A stretch of 64,000 nt of DNA, taken from assembly GCF_001645125.1 (NCBI RefSeq), contig NZ_LXKA01000109.1, positions 82,220-146,219 on the forward strand, written 5' to 3'. Positions 9,117 through 18,271 of this stretch are shown here, in pieces. Position 1 is the stretch's first letter. Each line of letters opens with the position of its first letter. Both the position numbers and the translations under genes were made by a program. This DNA comes from Paraburkholderia ginsengiterrae (GTDB lineage Bacteria; Pseudomonadota; Gammaproteobacteria; Burkholderiales; Burkholderiaceae). The notes under the pieces are model-generated. The model did not search any database. It was not told the DNA's origin and was given only the letters and a program-made list of their open reading frames with translations.

Positions 9117-9191
9117 GCCCGTCTCGTCTTCAATCGTGATGAAGATGACGCCTTTCGCGGTCTCAGGTCGTTGACGCACCGTGACGATGCC
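9117..9191 (-). pseudogene. Orphan fragment matching the dnaE2 OB-fold region
   Basis: The minus strand encodes 25 consecutive residues (GIVTVRQRPETAKG...FITIEDETG) that are identical at protein level to the dnaE2 product encoded at 12449-12523, while the DNA differs at many third codon positions. Flanking sequence does not continue as a polymerase: upstream of it the frame reads unrelated residues and downstream it stops after three codons. This is most simply a remnant of a second, diverged error-prone DnaE gene that was deleted, rather than a recent copy of the intact gene. Confidence 0.7.
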
Positions 9192-9409
9192 GTATCCGCG
9201 CGAGCGAGTCTTCCCGTGGTGTCGACGCGCCAGTGTGTTTTTCCCGGTGCTGCAAAAGCCGTTTGACGCAACCCTTCGTCGATTGCGGGCAAGCGAAGTG
9301 CTGTCGTAGCCCATTCGGTCGCGGCGCTGCCATTGGATGCTTCAACGTGCCGGATGCCCCCGCATGCTCCGGCCGGAGCATCCAGGAACCACTTCCCACT
9401 GATGGCCGT

Positions 9410-10222
9410 TCAGGGCTTCCTCGCAGAGGCGAGCACGCACGGCATTGGCACGTGAAACTCCTCGTTGTTGCGATAAGCGGCCGCACTTTCCGCGACGGCC
9501 TTTTCAATCAGAGCGAAGTCGTCCTGCGTTTGAGCTTTCAGGATTGCGGCTATGCGCACACCGCCGCGCATCAGCGCATGGAGAGGTGTTTCGGGCGCAC
9601 GAATGCGCCATGTCTGGTCTACGTCCTGAACGTGCGGTTCGATGAAGCCCGAGTCGAGCAGCACGCGCTCGCATTCACGCCAGTTGCTGAAGCGAAAGAA
9701 CAGAGGTCCTTCGGGGAGCCCTACATCCATCTGACCGTGCGCTTCGACTGCCTTGAGGACCATGCCAAGTCCAATTGCCTTGTCCGCTGCTGCCCATGCA
9801 GTAAAAGCAATTCTTCCCCCGGCGCGCAGTACACGAAATGCCTCCGCGAGAGCCTTCTCCGGATGGGCGAAATGGAACAGCCCAAAGCTGATGCCCACCG
9901 CGTCGAAACTCTCATCGGCGAACGGAAGGTCTTCCGCACTGCCGACGCGGAACGTGAGCGACGGATAAAGGCATCTTGCGTGCTCAACCATCGCCTCGGC
10001 GACATCGACACCCACTACATCGGCCCCCCGTTCCGCCGCAGCAGCAGCGAGGTAGCCTGGGCCCGATGCGACGTCGAGAAAACGCGAGCCTGGTTGGACA
10101 TCAACCGCGTCGAGCAGTGCACCGTGCGATTGGGTGGTCAGGTTCGCGTAGTAGGCGTGATAAGGCTGGGCGAGTCTCTCCCAGCCTTGGTGCTCGAAAG
10201 CATTGAATGCATCTTCTTCCAT
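9410..10222 (-). CDS. Class I SAM-dependent methyltransferase (UbiE-like)
   Basis: Encodes 270 residues from the ATG at 10222, preceded by AAGGGGA at good distance; an ATG seven codons upstream is less well placed. The glycine-rich SAM-binding motif is LDVASGPGYLAAAAAERGADVVGVDVAEAMV (motif I GPG and the acidic end of strand 2). It is followed by RVGSAEDLPFADESFDAV (motif II) and ALAEAFRVLRAGGRIAFTAW (motif III), an arrangement typical of UbiE/Methyltransf_11 enzymes. The substrate cannot be read from sequence; small-molecule C- or O-methylation is usual. No partner gene is adjacent. Confidence 0.87.
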   Translation of the reverse strand: MEEDAFNAFEHQGWERLAQPYHAYYANLTTQSHGALLDAVDVQPGSRFLDVASGPGYLAAAAAERGADVVGVDVAEAMVEHARCLYPSLTFRVGSAEDLPFADESFDAVGISFGLFHFAHPEKALAEAFRVLRAGGRIAFTAWAAADKAIGLGMVLKAVEAHGQMDVGLPEGPLFFRFSNWRECERVLLDSGFIEPHVQDVDQTWRIRAPETPLHALMRGGVRIAAILKAQTQDDFALIEKAVAESAAAYRNNEEFHVPMPCVLASARKP

Positions 10223-10258
10223 TTCTGCATCCCCTTGGTCCATTGCACTATGGGATAA

Positions 10259-10632
10259 CGTCAGGGATTTCAGTGTGGTGCCGTCCGTGAGCCACCGCTT
10301 CCTCTGCCTGCGGTGCCCGTGACGGGACAGCGGAAATGGGCGCGACCGCCGCCCAATCCGTCAGGCTCCTGTCGCTCGTCAATCAACGTGCTCTGCAGAG
10401 GACGCGTCCGACTTATTTGTGTTCGGCAGGTCAACCCGCCCGTAACTTGCCAGCAACGGCCCTGCTCACTGCCTTGAGCAACCCACTGAGTCGAGACGGA
10501 AAGGGGGGCGCTCATTTGGGTGACTCTCATTGCTGGTGGCGTGCTTGCGCGTCCCCACCTCAATGCGGCACCTCTCGCTCGGGCGGCATACCCTCTCTGA
10601 ACGCATGGCTCGCCGCCCGGTTATCAGCCGAT
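10259..10632. other. Intergenic region without a recognised gene
   Basis: Only short overlapping frames with atypical composition are open here on either strand. The stretch should contain the promoter of the methyltransferase gene on the left side and the end of the lipoprotein gene transcript on the right. No repeat or clear hairpin was seen. Confidence 0.5.
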
Positions 10633-11454
10633 TTACCCGCCCATTGTGACGAGGAGCGTGACGTCCATCGGGATAGTCACCGCCTTGTGGCCCAGCACGC
10701 CCTTAGGAATATTGAACGTGCCGCCATAGTGAATCGTATGTGCACCGGGAGGCAACTGAAGCATCAGGAAGTAACCGTCTCCCACTGACGTGCCACTGCC
10801 GCCGACAGTGTTAAAAATCCACGGCGTAGGAGCGGTAAACGTGAACTGGACGGTCGTCGTCCGATAAGCCGTTACATTGGCGACCGGGACACCGTCGATG
10901 GTGACGAACAGGTCCTGAATGTAATTAGCGAACTGCTGGGCAATCGCCAGTTGGCCCGCCGCCGTAGTCGCAAAGAATGGCGGGGCATCCAACGACGACG
11001 CCTCGATATCGAGCGTGGTTAGAAAGATGGCTTTGCCAGCCGGGATAATCGTCGCCGATTGGTTGCACACTACTGTTGCCTCCGGCGCAGACCAGAACCA
11101 GACATCCCCGCTTTGGCCCGCCGAGATGGGACGATTGTTACAGTCGTTAAACGGATGCGGCAGGGTCGGGTCATTGACTGGCAATGCCAAGGCCCATTGC
11201 CAGAATGCCGCCTCCCACAGAGGATACGTTTTCCCCTCGAAGGTCTCGTTCGGCGGGACAATTTGAGTACTGGTTACCGCCGCCTTGGTGACAGAGTTAT
11301 TGGCCACCGACGCAGGCGCCGCGCCGTCACTGCCGCCACCACCGCAGGCGGCTAACGCCGTCGCAAGAGACACGAGGATTGCGGATATCCCTAACACTTT
11401 CCTGACGGAGGCCGCCGCGGCAGCGCCGTCATGCTTTTCGACCTGGTCATTCAT
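10633..11454 (-). CDS. Secreted lipoprotein of a conserved uncharacterised family
   Basis: Encodes 273 residues; the ATG at 11454 has GGAG upstream and starts a leader (VRKVLGISAILVSLATALAACGGGG) with an LAAC lipobox. After a flexible linker the mature domain begins EGKTYPLWEAAFWQWALALPVNDP and continues with DCNNRPISAGQSGDVWFWSAPEA and TIIPAGKAIFLTTLDIEASS. This W-x-W, VWFxxG, IPAGKALFFP-like pattern recurs in secreted proteins of many bacteria with no known function. The C-terminal half has an immunoglobulin-like feel (VPVANVTAYRTTTVQFTFTAP) and ends in short beta strands. The gene is isolated from its neighbours by several hundred bases on both sides. Confidence 0.78.
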   Translation of the reverse strand: MNDQVEKHDGAAAAASVRKVLGISAILVSLATALAACGGGGSDGAAPASVANNSVTKAAVTSTQIVPPNETFEGKTYPLWEAAFWQWALALPVNDPTLPHPFNDCNNRPISAGQSGDVWFWSAPEATVVCNQSATIIPAGKAIFLTTLDIEASSLDAPPFFATTAAGQLAIAQQFANYIQDLFVTIDGVPVANVTAYRTTTVQFTFTAPTPWIFNTVGGSGTSVGDGYFLMLQLPPGAHTIHYGGTFNIPKGVLGHKAVTIPMDVTLLVTMGG

Positions 11455-12259
11455 GATGGTCTCCAGCAGGGTTGAACTTACGCCGGTCCGAACCGCACGG
11501 ACGATGCTCCAAAACAAATTCGCACTCCGCGGAGGCGCTGACACTCCGGGCGATTCGCGGACGTACGCGAGAGCGACGCCAGCAAAGCTCAGTTCAGGAA
11601 CAGCGGGCAGCGGAAAATGAACGGGTCGGGGAGCCTGTACTCTTTCATCCAATACACAACTTCATCGACGGTGTCTCGAGGAGACTTGCGGACATACAAC
11701 GAACCGCAAATTCGAGATGGCAAAGCCCTCCACCATCAGCGCGAGGGTAAAGACCTACCGAACCGGCCGACTGGCCGGGAATATGAGTCATGTCGTCGGT
11801 GATTCGATGCGAGATTGCCTCGACCGGGTCCGGCGTAATGAACGAGAGAAGTGCGTCACCAGGCTGGTTTTGGGGGCTTGGTGTTGGCAGATGGGCGCCC
11901 AGGAGTTGCGCGGAAGTCTGCCTTTGGTGACTTTATGAGTCGGCAACGACGTGAAGGTAGTGTTGCACGATTTGTTATAGCCAAGGGGTGGAAGGAATAC
12001 AAGACCAGAACGAGATACCTTTCCGCCTTCCGCTGGTGAGAGGTGGCGCGAAAGACCGTGTCAACTTCGACACAAGCATTCGATAATGCAATTCATGCAA
12101 TCACGTTGGCCCGACTTCTGGGCGAGACGATGACTCAATCAGACGCGGGGATTGGAGCAAGTCACTACTCCCGCTCCGCCCGGGATGCGGCACAGGTCGC
12201 ATATTCACCGGTCGATTGCTTGGCGCCGATTCGTCTGCAGTTAGATGTTTGACGTCTCT
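11455..12259. other. Long intergenic region without a recognised gene
   Basis: About 800 bases between the lipoprotein gene and the end of dnaE2. Short open frames exist on the plus strand (for example 12043-12252), but none has a ribosome site, a recognisable motif or a partner. It may be decayed sequence, consistent with the polymerase remnant nearby. Confidence 0.5.
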
Positions 12260-15200
12260 TCAATGGAAGTTCCTGCTGACCGACGGCAGCTCGCCGAGCA
12301 GGTATGACATATCAATGAGGCGTTGCGCGACAAGGTGCCGTACTTCACCTTCACACTGCCATACACCGAGCACACCAAGTAACGATGCGCCAAGGACTTC
12401 CTTACGCTGTTGCTCAAGCACCTTGGGCCAAATGATGACGTTGACGTTACCGGTCTCATCTTCGATGGTAATAAAGATGACGCCCTTCGCCGTCTCTGGC
12501 CGTTGACGCACGGTGACGATGCCACAGGCACGGGCCAGGCGACCGTTCCGATAAGTCTGCAGCGTTGAGGCCGGCATCAGTTTGTTGGCAAGCAGTTGGG
12601 GGCGCAGTAGCGCAAGAGGGTGTCGTCCAAGTGTTAGCCCCGTCGACCGGTAGTCACCGACGATATCTTCCGCTTCGGAGGGCGCACCCAGTTCTGGTGT
12701 TTCGTCTTCAACCTTCGCAACCGATAACATGTCTTTGTCAGGCACTGAAGCGACTGACTGCCACAGCGCTTCGCGTCGATTGCCGGCAAGAGATGACAGT
12801 GCGTTCGCCGCTGCAAGCACCTGCAGGTCGTGACGGTCCAACTGAGCGCGTTTCGCGAGGTCGCCCACTGTCGTGAACTGTCGCACGGCTCGTGCATTTT
12901 CAATACGCTCCGCGGCTCCGTCCCGCATACCTCGGAGCAGCGACAAACCTAACCTGACGGCAGGCTTCCCGGCACCGTCTGTGTGCTCAAGCGATGAGTC
13001 CCAGCCACTTATCGTGACGTCCACCGGCAGTACCTGGACTCCGTGCCGCTTCGCATCCTGCACGAGTTGCGATGGCGAGTAAAAACCCATCGGCTGGGAA
13101 TTCAACATCGCAGCGAGAAACGCTTCCGGCTCGTGACGCTTTAGCCAACTGCTTGCGTACACCAGCAGCGCGAAGCTGGCGGCATGGCTTTCTGGAAAAC
13201 CGTACTCGCCGAAGCCGAGAATCTGCTGAAAGATGCCATCCGCGAATGTCTTGTCGTACCCGCGCTCGAGCATGCCGTTCACGATGCGGTCGTAGTATTT
13301 ATCCAGACCACCTTTGCGCCGCCACGCTGCCATCGCCCTTCGCAACTGGTCTGCCTCCCCAGCGGTGAAGCCGGCCGCCAGGATGGCCACCTGCATCACC
13401 TGTTCCTGGAAAATCGGAACGCCCAACGTGCGGCCCAGTGCCGTCTCAAGCGCCTTGCTGGGATAAGTCACCGGCTCGAATCCCTGTCGGCGCTGCAGAT
13501 ACGGGTGAACGGCGCCACCCTGAATTGGTCCCGGGCGAACAATCGCAACCTCGATAACCAGGTCATAGAACGTGCGGGGCTTCAGTCGTGGCAGCATCGA
13601 CATTTGCGCACGCGACTCTATCTGAAACACACCGACGGTATCCGCGGCCGAAATCATCTCGTACGTCTTCGGGTCCTCTGCCGGAATGTCCTGCATTTCA
13701 AAGCGCTCACCGCGCTGGTCTGATACTAGGTCCAGCGTGCGACGAATTGCTGACAGCATCCCGAGTGCCAGCACGTCAATTTTGAGTAGCCCCAGCGATT
13801 CGAGGTCATCCTTGTCCCACTCGATGACCGACCTGTCCACCATCGCAGCGTTCTCAACCGGCACGAGGCGTGTAAGTTTTCCCCGGCTGATAACAAACCC
13901 GCCGGAGTGTTGGGACAGATGTCGCGGGAAGCCAAGCAACTGCGACGCGAGAGATGCCCAGGCCTGAATCAGCGGCGTTTCCGCGTTGAGGCCGGACTCC
14001 GTAAAGCGTTTGAGAAGGTCCTGTTTGCCATCAAACCATTGATGCCCCTTGGCCACAGCATCGACAATTTGCGGGTCAACGCCCAACGCCTTGCCAGTTT
14101 CGCGAAGAGCGCCGCGGGGTCGATACGTCGAAACGGCGGCGGCAATCGCAGCCCGGTCTCGACCGTATTTTTTGTAGATGTACTGTATGACTTCTTCGCG
14201 CCGTTGGTGCTCAAAATCGACGTCAATGTCCGGCGGTTCACCACGCTCTTTAGAGATAAAGCGTTCGAAAAGCATGCTGCCACGTGCAGGGTCGACCTCG
14301 GTAATGCCGAGGCAGTAGCAGACTGCAGAATTGGCAGCCGAGCCACGGCCCTGGCAAAGGATATGCTGGCTGCGAGCAAAGTGGACGATGTCATAGACGG
14401 TCAGGAAGTACGGCTCATATTGCAGGTCCGCAATCAGCTCGAGTTCGTGCTCAATCTGCTCCTGAACGTTATGCGGGATGCCTGAAGGGAAACGTCGCTG
14501 TGCGCCGACGTATGTCTCCTGCCGCAGGTATGCCGCCGGTGTAAATCCGGGTGGCACCAATTCGTCGGGATACTCGTACCGAAGCTCGTCGAGTGAGAAC
14601 GTGCAATGCGCGACGATGTTGGTCGTCTCGCTGAGCGCGTACTCCGGATAAAGGTTTGCGAGTCGCAGCCGGGAACGCAGATGCTGCTCCGCATTTGGCG
14701 CCAGGTCATATCCGCATTCGTGCACCGGCCTGCCGACGCGAATGGCCGTGAGCGTATCCTGCAATGGCTTGCGCGAGCGCACGTGCATCACGACCTGGCC
14801 GAGCGCGACGACTGGGATGCCGTGCATGTCGGCAACGTATTCAATGGCGCCGCGATGGATGTCATCCATCGCCCGCTGATGCAGCACGAGCCCGCACCAC
14901 GCACGACCGGGAAATGTCTGGTCGAGCCACTCAAGCTGCGCATTGAGTGCATCCTCTTTAGCGGGAAAATCTGGCACCAGTATCGCGAGACAGTTGGGCA
15001 TGCCGCGCAGGTGACTGTTCTCCCTGTCGGGCCGCGACAGGTCCTGGGGCGTCAGCCGGTACTGGCCTTTGGGTGCACGTGTACGCGCGAGCGTAATCAG
15101 CTCGCAAAGGTTCCCGTATCCCTCGCGATTCTGGGCGAGAAGGATGAGGCCGAACGCCGGTGAGCCGTCGGCATTGACGAGCCGGAAGTAGGAGCCGATG

Positions 15201-15409
15201 ACGAGCGGAAGCTTCACTTCCTTGGCCGCAACATGCGCCCGCACGATACCTGCAAGCGAGCATTCGTCAGTTATCGCCAGACCCGAGTAGCCGAGTTGCG
15301 CCGCACGCCCGGCCAGTTCCTCTGCATGCGAAGCGCCATGCAGGAAAGAAAAGTTGGAAAAGCAGAACAGCTCGGCGTACGCCGGTAGTGTGGAAAACGT
15401 GGAATCCAT
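12260..15409 (-). CDS. dnaE2: Error-prone DNA polymerase DnaE2 (ImuC)
   Basis: Encodes 1049 residues, the normal length for the mutasome C-family polymerase. The N-terminus has the PHP domain start (ELFCFSNFSFLHGASHAEEL...LGYSGLAITDECSLAGIVRAH). The palm follows with LCQGRGSAANSAVCYCLGIT and EPPDIDVDFEHQRREEVIQYIYKKYGR, whose acidic residues form the catalytic site. The fingers and HhH region include GFPESHAASFALLVYASSWLKRHEPEAFLAAMLNSQPMGFY. The OB fold near the C-terminus contains ACGIVTVRQRPETAKG. It performs translesion synthesis with ImuA and ImuB. It is the third gene of the operon, starting six bases after imuB ends, so it should be induced through the LexA box upstream of imuA. Confidence 0.97.
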   Translation of the reverse strand: MDSTFSTLPAYAELFCFSNFSFLHGASHAEELAGRAAQLGYSGLAITDECSLAGIVRAHVAAKEVKLPLVIGSYFRLVNADGSPAFGLILLAQNREGYGNLCELITLARTRAPKGQYRLTPQDLSRPDRENSHLRGMPNCLAILVPDFPAKEDALNAQLEWLDQTFPGRAWCGLVLHQRAMDDIHRGAIEYVADMHGIPVVALGQVVMHVRSRKPLQDTLTAIRVGRPVHECGYDLAPNAEQHLRSRLRLANLYPEYALSETTNIVAHCTFSLDELRYEYPDELVPPGFTPAAYLRQETYVGAQRRFPSGIPHNVQEQIEHELELIADLQYEPYFLTVYDIVHFARSQHILCQGRGSAANSAVCYCLGITEVDPARGSMLFERFISKERGEPPDIDVDFEHQRREEVIQYIYKKYGRDRAAIAAAVSTYRPRGALRETGKALGVDPQIVDAVAKGHQWFDGKQDLLKRFTESGLNAETPLIQAWASLASQLLGFPRHLSQHSGGFVISRGKLTRLVPVENAAMVDRSVIEWDKDDLESLGLLKIDVLALGMLSAIRRTLDLVSDQRGERFEMQDIPAEDPKTYEMISAADTVGVFQIESRAQMSMLPRLKPRTFYDLVIEVAIVRPGPIQGGAVHPYLQRRQGFEPVTYPSKALETALGRTLGVPIFQEQVMQVAILAAGFTAGEADQLRRAMAAWRRKGGLDKYYDRIVNGMLERGYDKTFADGIFQQILGFGEYGFPESHAASFALLVYASSWLKRHEPEAFLAAMLNSQPMGFYSPSQLVQDAKRHGVQVLPVDVTISGWDSSLEHTDGAGKPAVRLGLSLLRGMRDGAAERIENARAVRQFTTVGDLAKRAQLDRHDLQVLAAANALSSLAGNRREALWQSVASVPDKDMLSVAKVEDETPELGAPSEAEDIVGDYRSTGLTLGRHPLALLRPQLLANKLMPASTLQTYRNGRLARACGIVTVRQRPETAKGVIFITIEDETGNVNVIIWPKVLEQQRKEVLGASLLGVLGVWQCEGEVRHLVAQRLIDMSYLLGELPSVSRNFH

Positions 15410-15415
15410 GGCCTG

Positions 15416-16885
15416 TCATCCGAAAAGGCCGTGGAGGAACCAGCGCGGCTCTTCTTCTGCATCTCGGCTGCTTACACGCTCACGATATATCCAGAAACAG
15501 CTCTGGTCTTCGCCCTGAGCGACAAAATAATCACGCGTCATGAGTTCGCCATCGAACCACCCGCTCTCGATGCGTTCTCCCGGCGACACAAGGCGTAGCG
15601 GTGAGCCATAGAATGGTCGGTGCTTCCGCATCAGCAGGCGCACGGGCTTCTCGAGCAGCCATGTTGGCCGTGGAAGTCCCTGCGGAAGCAAAGTGCTTTT
15701 CGACGCACTCGCGACAGGCACCCAACGGTTCGCAATCTCTGGACGGTAGTCTGCCGTTGGGGAGGGCTTTAGGACGTTGTCTTCGCCAAGCCTTGCGACC
15801 AGCAGTTCGACGAGACGGGCATGGTCCTCTGCGGAGCCACCGGGCTCTGGAAAGAGCGTGTCGGACACTGGCGCTGCTGGTTGCACGTTCAACGCATCAA
15901 GTCGCAGTGCGATGACCGGCGCGCTCAGTTCTACGCGGGCAAGCCGCTCTTTGATGAGCCGGACAAGATGGTCCTCGTGCCATGTTGGCTCACCCAGCGC
16001 AATCTCGATAGGCGTAGGGTCTATCGCCTGCCTGCCGCGCTCGTGTTCGAGCAGAAGCGTCGCGCCTGTAAGCGCCAGATGCTTCGCACAAAGCCAGCCA
16101 CAAAGCTGCACAACAAGGCGATGCGCGCCGAAAAGCGCCGCTTCCGCGTGCTCAATGCGGTCGGGCATTTCAATGCGGGCAGAAAACGTTGGAGGCAGTT
16201 CCAGCCAGTCAAACAGCTCGGGCACCGTACCGAAAGCGCGGTCCAGCGAATCGAGCAGGTGCTCGCCGCAACGGCGCTGCAGTCCCGCGCGCGGCAGCCG
16301 TCGGACATCCGCTATGGTCTCGCAGCCAAGCCCGGTAAACCAGTCGGCGAACGGTCGCACTTCCGGTACTGATAGCAGAGGTAATGCGGACAGTTGCCGT
16401 TCGAGCGAGTCGACCTTGAGTACGCGCCGGTTCCGGTGTTTTGCCAGCAGCCATGCGCCTTGCCCAGTGGGCGCGGCACTTATCCGCGCGGTCAGTCCCA
16501 TGGCTTCGAGTATCGCTTTCGCCTGCCGGCATACAGCGAGCAGTCCACCAAACAGACGCAGGCTTGCGCCGATGTCGACCACGACGACAGCCTCTTCGAG
16601 CACAGCGACATCGGGTGAGAACCGCATGAGCGCCACTGCAACTTCGCGTTGCGTGGCATGTTCGCGGCCGAGGTCGCGCTCGTACATCTCTACCTCCGGC
16701 GCGAGCGTCAACACACCGCCGCGCTTCATGCCAACCCGCACGCCCGCAGACCTGGCTACCCCGTCAGCGATGAGCACCGTGTCCCTGTCCAGGACCACGC
16801 AGCCATGTGCGGGCTCAGGCAGCCACTTTGGCCGGAAGACCTCGAGCTGCAACCGCGATAAGTGGACGGCGAGAAATACGCGCAT
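15416..16885 (-). CDS. imuB: Translesion mutasome protein ImuB (Y-family polymerase-like)
   Basis: Encodes 489 residues starting MRVFLAVHLSRLQLEVF, the usual start of ImuB. The Y-family fold is visible (AVVVVDIGASLRLFGG, LTARISAAPTGQGAWLLAKHRN, LPLLSVPEVRPFADWFTGLGCETIADVRRLPRAGLQRRCG with a helix-hairpin-helix). The acidic catalytic residues of active DinB/UmuC polymerases are not evident in the N-terminal segment, as expected: ImuB works as a hub that binds the beta clamp, ImuA and DnaE2. The gene start lies inside the 3' end of imuA (71-base overlap), which implies translational coupling. The C-terminus has the conserved ESGWFDGELMTRDYFVAQGEDQSCFWIYRER block. Confidence 0.95.
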   Translation of the reverse strand: MRVFLAVHLSRLQLEVFRPKWLPEPAHGCVVLDRDTVLIADGVARSAGVRVGMKRGGVLTLAPEVEMYERDLGREHATQREVAVALMRFSPDVAVLEEAVVVVDIGASLRLFGGLLAVCRQAKAILEAMGLTARISAAPTGQGAWLLAKHRNRRVLKVDSLERQLSALPLLSVPEVRPFADWFTGLGCETIADVRRLPRAGLQRRCGEHLLDSLDRAFGTVPELFDWLELPPTFSARIEMPDRIEHAEAALFGAHRLVVQLCGWLCAKHLALTGATLLLEHERGRQAIDPTPIEIALGEPTWHEDHLVRLIKERLARVELSAPVIALRLDALNVQPAAPVSDTLFPEPGGSAEDHARLVELLVARLGEDNVLKPSPTADYRPEIANRWVPVASASKSTLLPQGLPRPTWLLEKPVRLLMRKHRPFYGSPLRLVSPGERIESGWFDGELMTRDYFVAQGEDQSCFWIYRERVSSRDAEEEPRWFLHGLFG

Positions 16886-17522
16886 GGTGCGAAAACAGGA
16901 CAGGAGTAGGTTGAAGTGGAATGGACAGAGGCGCTGCGCGTGCTGGACCTCGTCGCTTCGTGATGTCGACAGTCAAACCGTCCCGTTCTGGTTTGAGCGC
17001 CAGTCTTAAAACCGCTGGGGAAGCGTCCTGTGCGGCTGCCAGCGGGCGGACCATAAAGAAAAGCGTCTCTGAGGCCTGTGCGGCCAGATGCAACCGACGC
17101 AGCGAAGAGGTCTGAACGTATTGCGCCCAGAACAGCAATGCCCCGCAACTGCCGGCGCGCAGAATCTGCTCTGCTGCCCACAATGCGTCCGCCGTCTTCG
17201 AGGCCCGAATCTGCATCAGTTGCTCTGGCGACAACCCGATGTACTCGAGGCCAAGCCCGTTGGGAATGTGCGGTGGCTGCACCATAGCAACCGGGCGCTT
17301 GCCCAGTTCGCTGAGCGCAGGGCGTAGCAGCCGCATTTCACCCACGCCGGCCTGTTGCACCAGCAGGTCCACTAGCGCACCGACCGGCCAACCGCCGCCG
17401 GGCAACTCGGCGGAGAGCGCCGGGTAGCCGGTGTCAACGACCCGTCCGCGACCGCGCGCGAGCTGGGACGCCCGCCACAGGGACGGGTGTATCTCTTCAG
17501 CCAGAACAGTAGCGGTGGACAT
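16815..17522 (-). CDS. imuA: Mutasome protein ImuA
   Basis: Encodes 235 residues; the family signature is the start HPSLWRASQLARGRGRVVDTGYPALSAELPGGGWPVGALVDLLVQQAGVGEMRLLRPAL, the RecA/SulA-like core (RPVAMVQPPHIPNGLGLEYIGL, ASKTADALWAAEQILRAGSCGALLFW) and the SSLRRLHLAAQASETLFFMVRP segment. ImuA binds ImuB and RecA and is needed for damage-induced mutagenesis. It is the first gene of the imuA-imuB-dnaE2 operon; a perfect LexA palindrome is 16 bases upstream of the ATG. No strong ribosome site is visible between box and start. Confidence 0.95.
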   Translation of the reverse strand: MSTATVLAEEIHPSLWRASQLARGRGRVVDTGYPALSAELPGGGWPVGALVDLLVQQAGVGEMRLLRPALSELGKRPVAMVQPPHIPNGLGLEYIGLSPEQLMQIRASKTADALWAAEQILRAGSCGALLFWAQYVQTSSLRRLHLAAQASETLFFMVRPLAAAQDASPAVLRLALKPERDGLTVDITKRRGPARAAPLSIPLQPTPVLFSHHARISRRPLIAVAARGLPAKVAA

Positions 17523-17537
17523 GGCGCACTAGAAAAC

Positions 17538-17553
17538 CTGTATATTTATACAG
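17538..17553. promoter_or_regulatory. LexA (SOS) box between imuA and a divergent operon
   Basis: The 16-base palindrome CTGTATATTTATACAG is an exact fit to the gamma/betaproteobacterial LexA consensus CTGT-N8-ACAG with an all-AT centre. It begins 16 bases before the imuA ATG and ends 57 bases before the ATG of the divergent gene at 17610, so it can repress both directions. Confidence 0.93.
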
Positions 17554-17609
17554 TATCGTACACGCAATTTTGCGACAGTGAACTGACACTTTTAATCGGA
17601 GGCTCACCT

Positions 17610-17924
17610 ATGGATGCACGCGTTCGCAAGGTTGGCCATCCGATGCCCGAGCTGGCGGGGTTCATGGCAAAACTGCGCGCTGCTTTTGGCGACGAGGCCA
17701 TTGATGATGCTGTCAGGCGCGGCAAAGCTGGCGAGCCGACGTTTTATGCCAATGAAAACGGCCGTGCTGTTGGCACGGCAAGTCCGGCGAACGACAATGT
17801 CTGGCGCGTCGCCGCTGACATACGGAACCGGCAGTATTGCCCCGGGTGCGATGGCGGATGCGTCGGACAGGGCGTTGGTTGCAAAGAGTGGCTGCAACGA
17901 CAGGCTGGGAAGGAGAGTTTGTGA
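17610..17924 (+). CDS. Small cysteine-containing protein divergent from imuA
   Basis: Encodes 104 residues from the ATG after GGAGG. The N-terminal half (RKVGHPMPELAGFMAKLRAAFGDEAIDDAVRRGKAGEPTFYANENGRAVGT) is helical. The C-terminal half has a cysteine cluster, YCPGCDGGCVGQGVGCKEWL (four Cys), which could bind metal. It shares the LexA box region with imuA and is the first gene of a coupled three-gene operon (GTGA and ATGA stop-start overlaps with the next two). SOS induction is therefore expected. No family function was recognised. Confidence 0.82.
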   Translation: MDARVRKVGHPMPELAGFMAKLRAAFGDEAIDDAVRRGKAGEPTFYANENGRAVGTASPANDNVWRVAADIRNRQYCPGCDGGCVGQGVGCKEWLQRQAGKESL

Positions 17925-18271
17925 AAACAATTGGATTGGCCATACTGATGGCGACATTCGCGCCGGCCGCGTTTGCGGCTGGCGTGTATACCGAGGTTTG
18001 GAATCCGCCAGAGGCGCGTGCGGCCGCCCCACACAGGGTCAGTGCTGCGCACAAGCTCCCGGTTCGTCGACGCGTCGTTCCGCATGCGATGAAAGTGCAC
18101 GCGCGGCGCACGCCGATATCTGCACCCAAGCTCGTGGCGAAGCAACGCAACATACAAAAGGGTCCGCCCGCAATCGAGCCCGATATGTCTGAGATTCCAC
18201 GGCAGCTCACTCCCGAGGGAAACGTGCTTCGGGTTGATTCTCGCGGCATGTCGCCCGAGGTCACACGTTGA
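17921..18271 (+). CDS. Small secreted basic protein, second gene of the imuA-divergent operon
   Basis: Encodes 116 residues from a GTG that overlaps the previous stop as GTGA and has AAGGAGAG upstream. The first 20 residues form a signal peptide (VKTIGLAILMATFAPAAFAAG, with a likely cut after AFA). The mature chain is basic and histidine/proline-containing (HRVSAAHKLPVRRRVVPHAMKVHARR) without recognisable domains. Translational coupling puts it under the same LexA-linked promoter as its neighbour. Function unknown. Confidence 0.75.
   Translation: MKTIGLAILMATFAPAAFAAGVYTEVWNPPEARAAAPHRVSAAHKLPVRRRVVPHAMKVHARRTPISAPKLVAKQRNIQKGPPAIEPDMSEIPRQLTPEGNVLRVDSRGMSPEVTR

Noticed and set aside
9233-10258. 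Plus-strand open frame of 341 codons
   Set aside because: Antisense to the methyltransferase whose motifs I-III are clear.
12043-12252. Plus-strand open frame of 69 codons in the gap after dnaE2
   Set aside because: No ribosome site or motif, and the surrounding sequence looks decayed.
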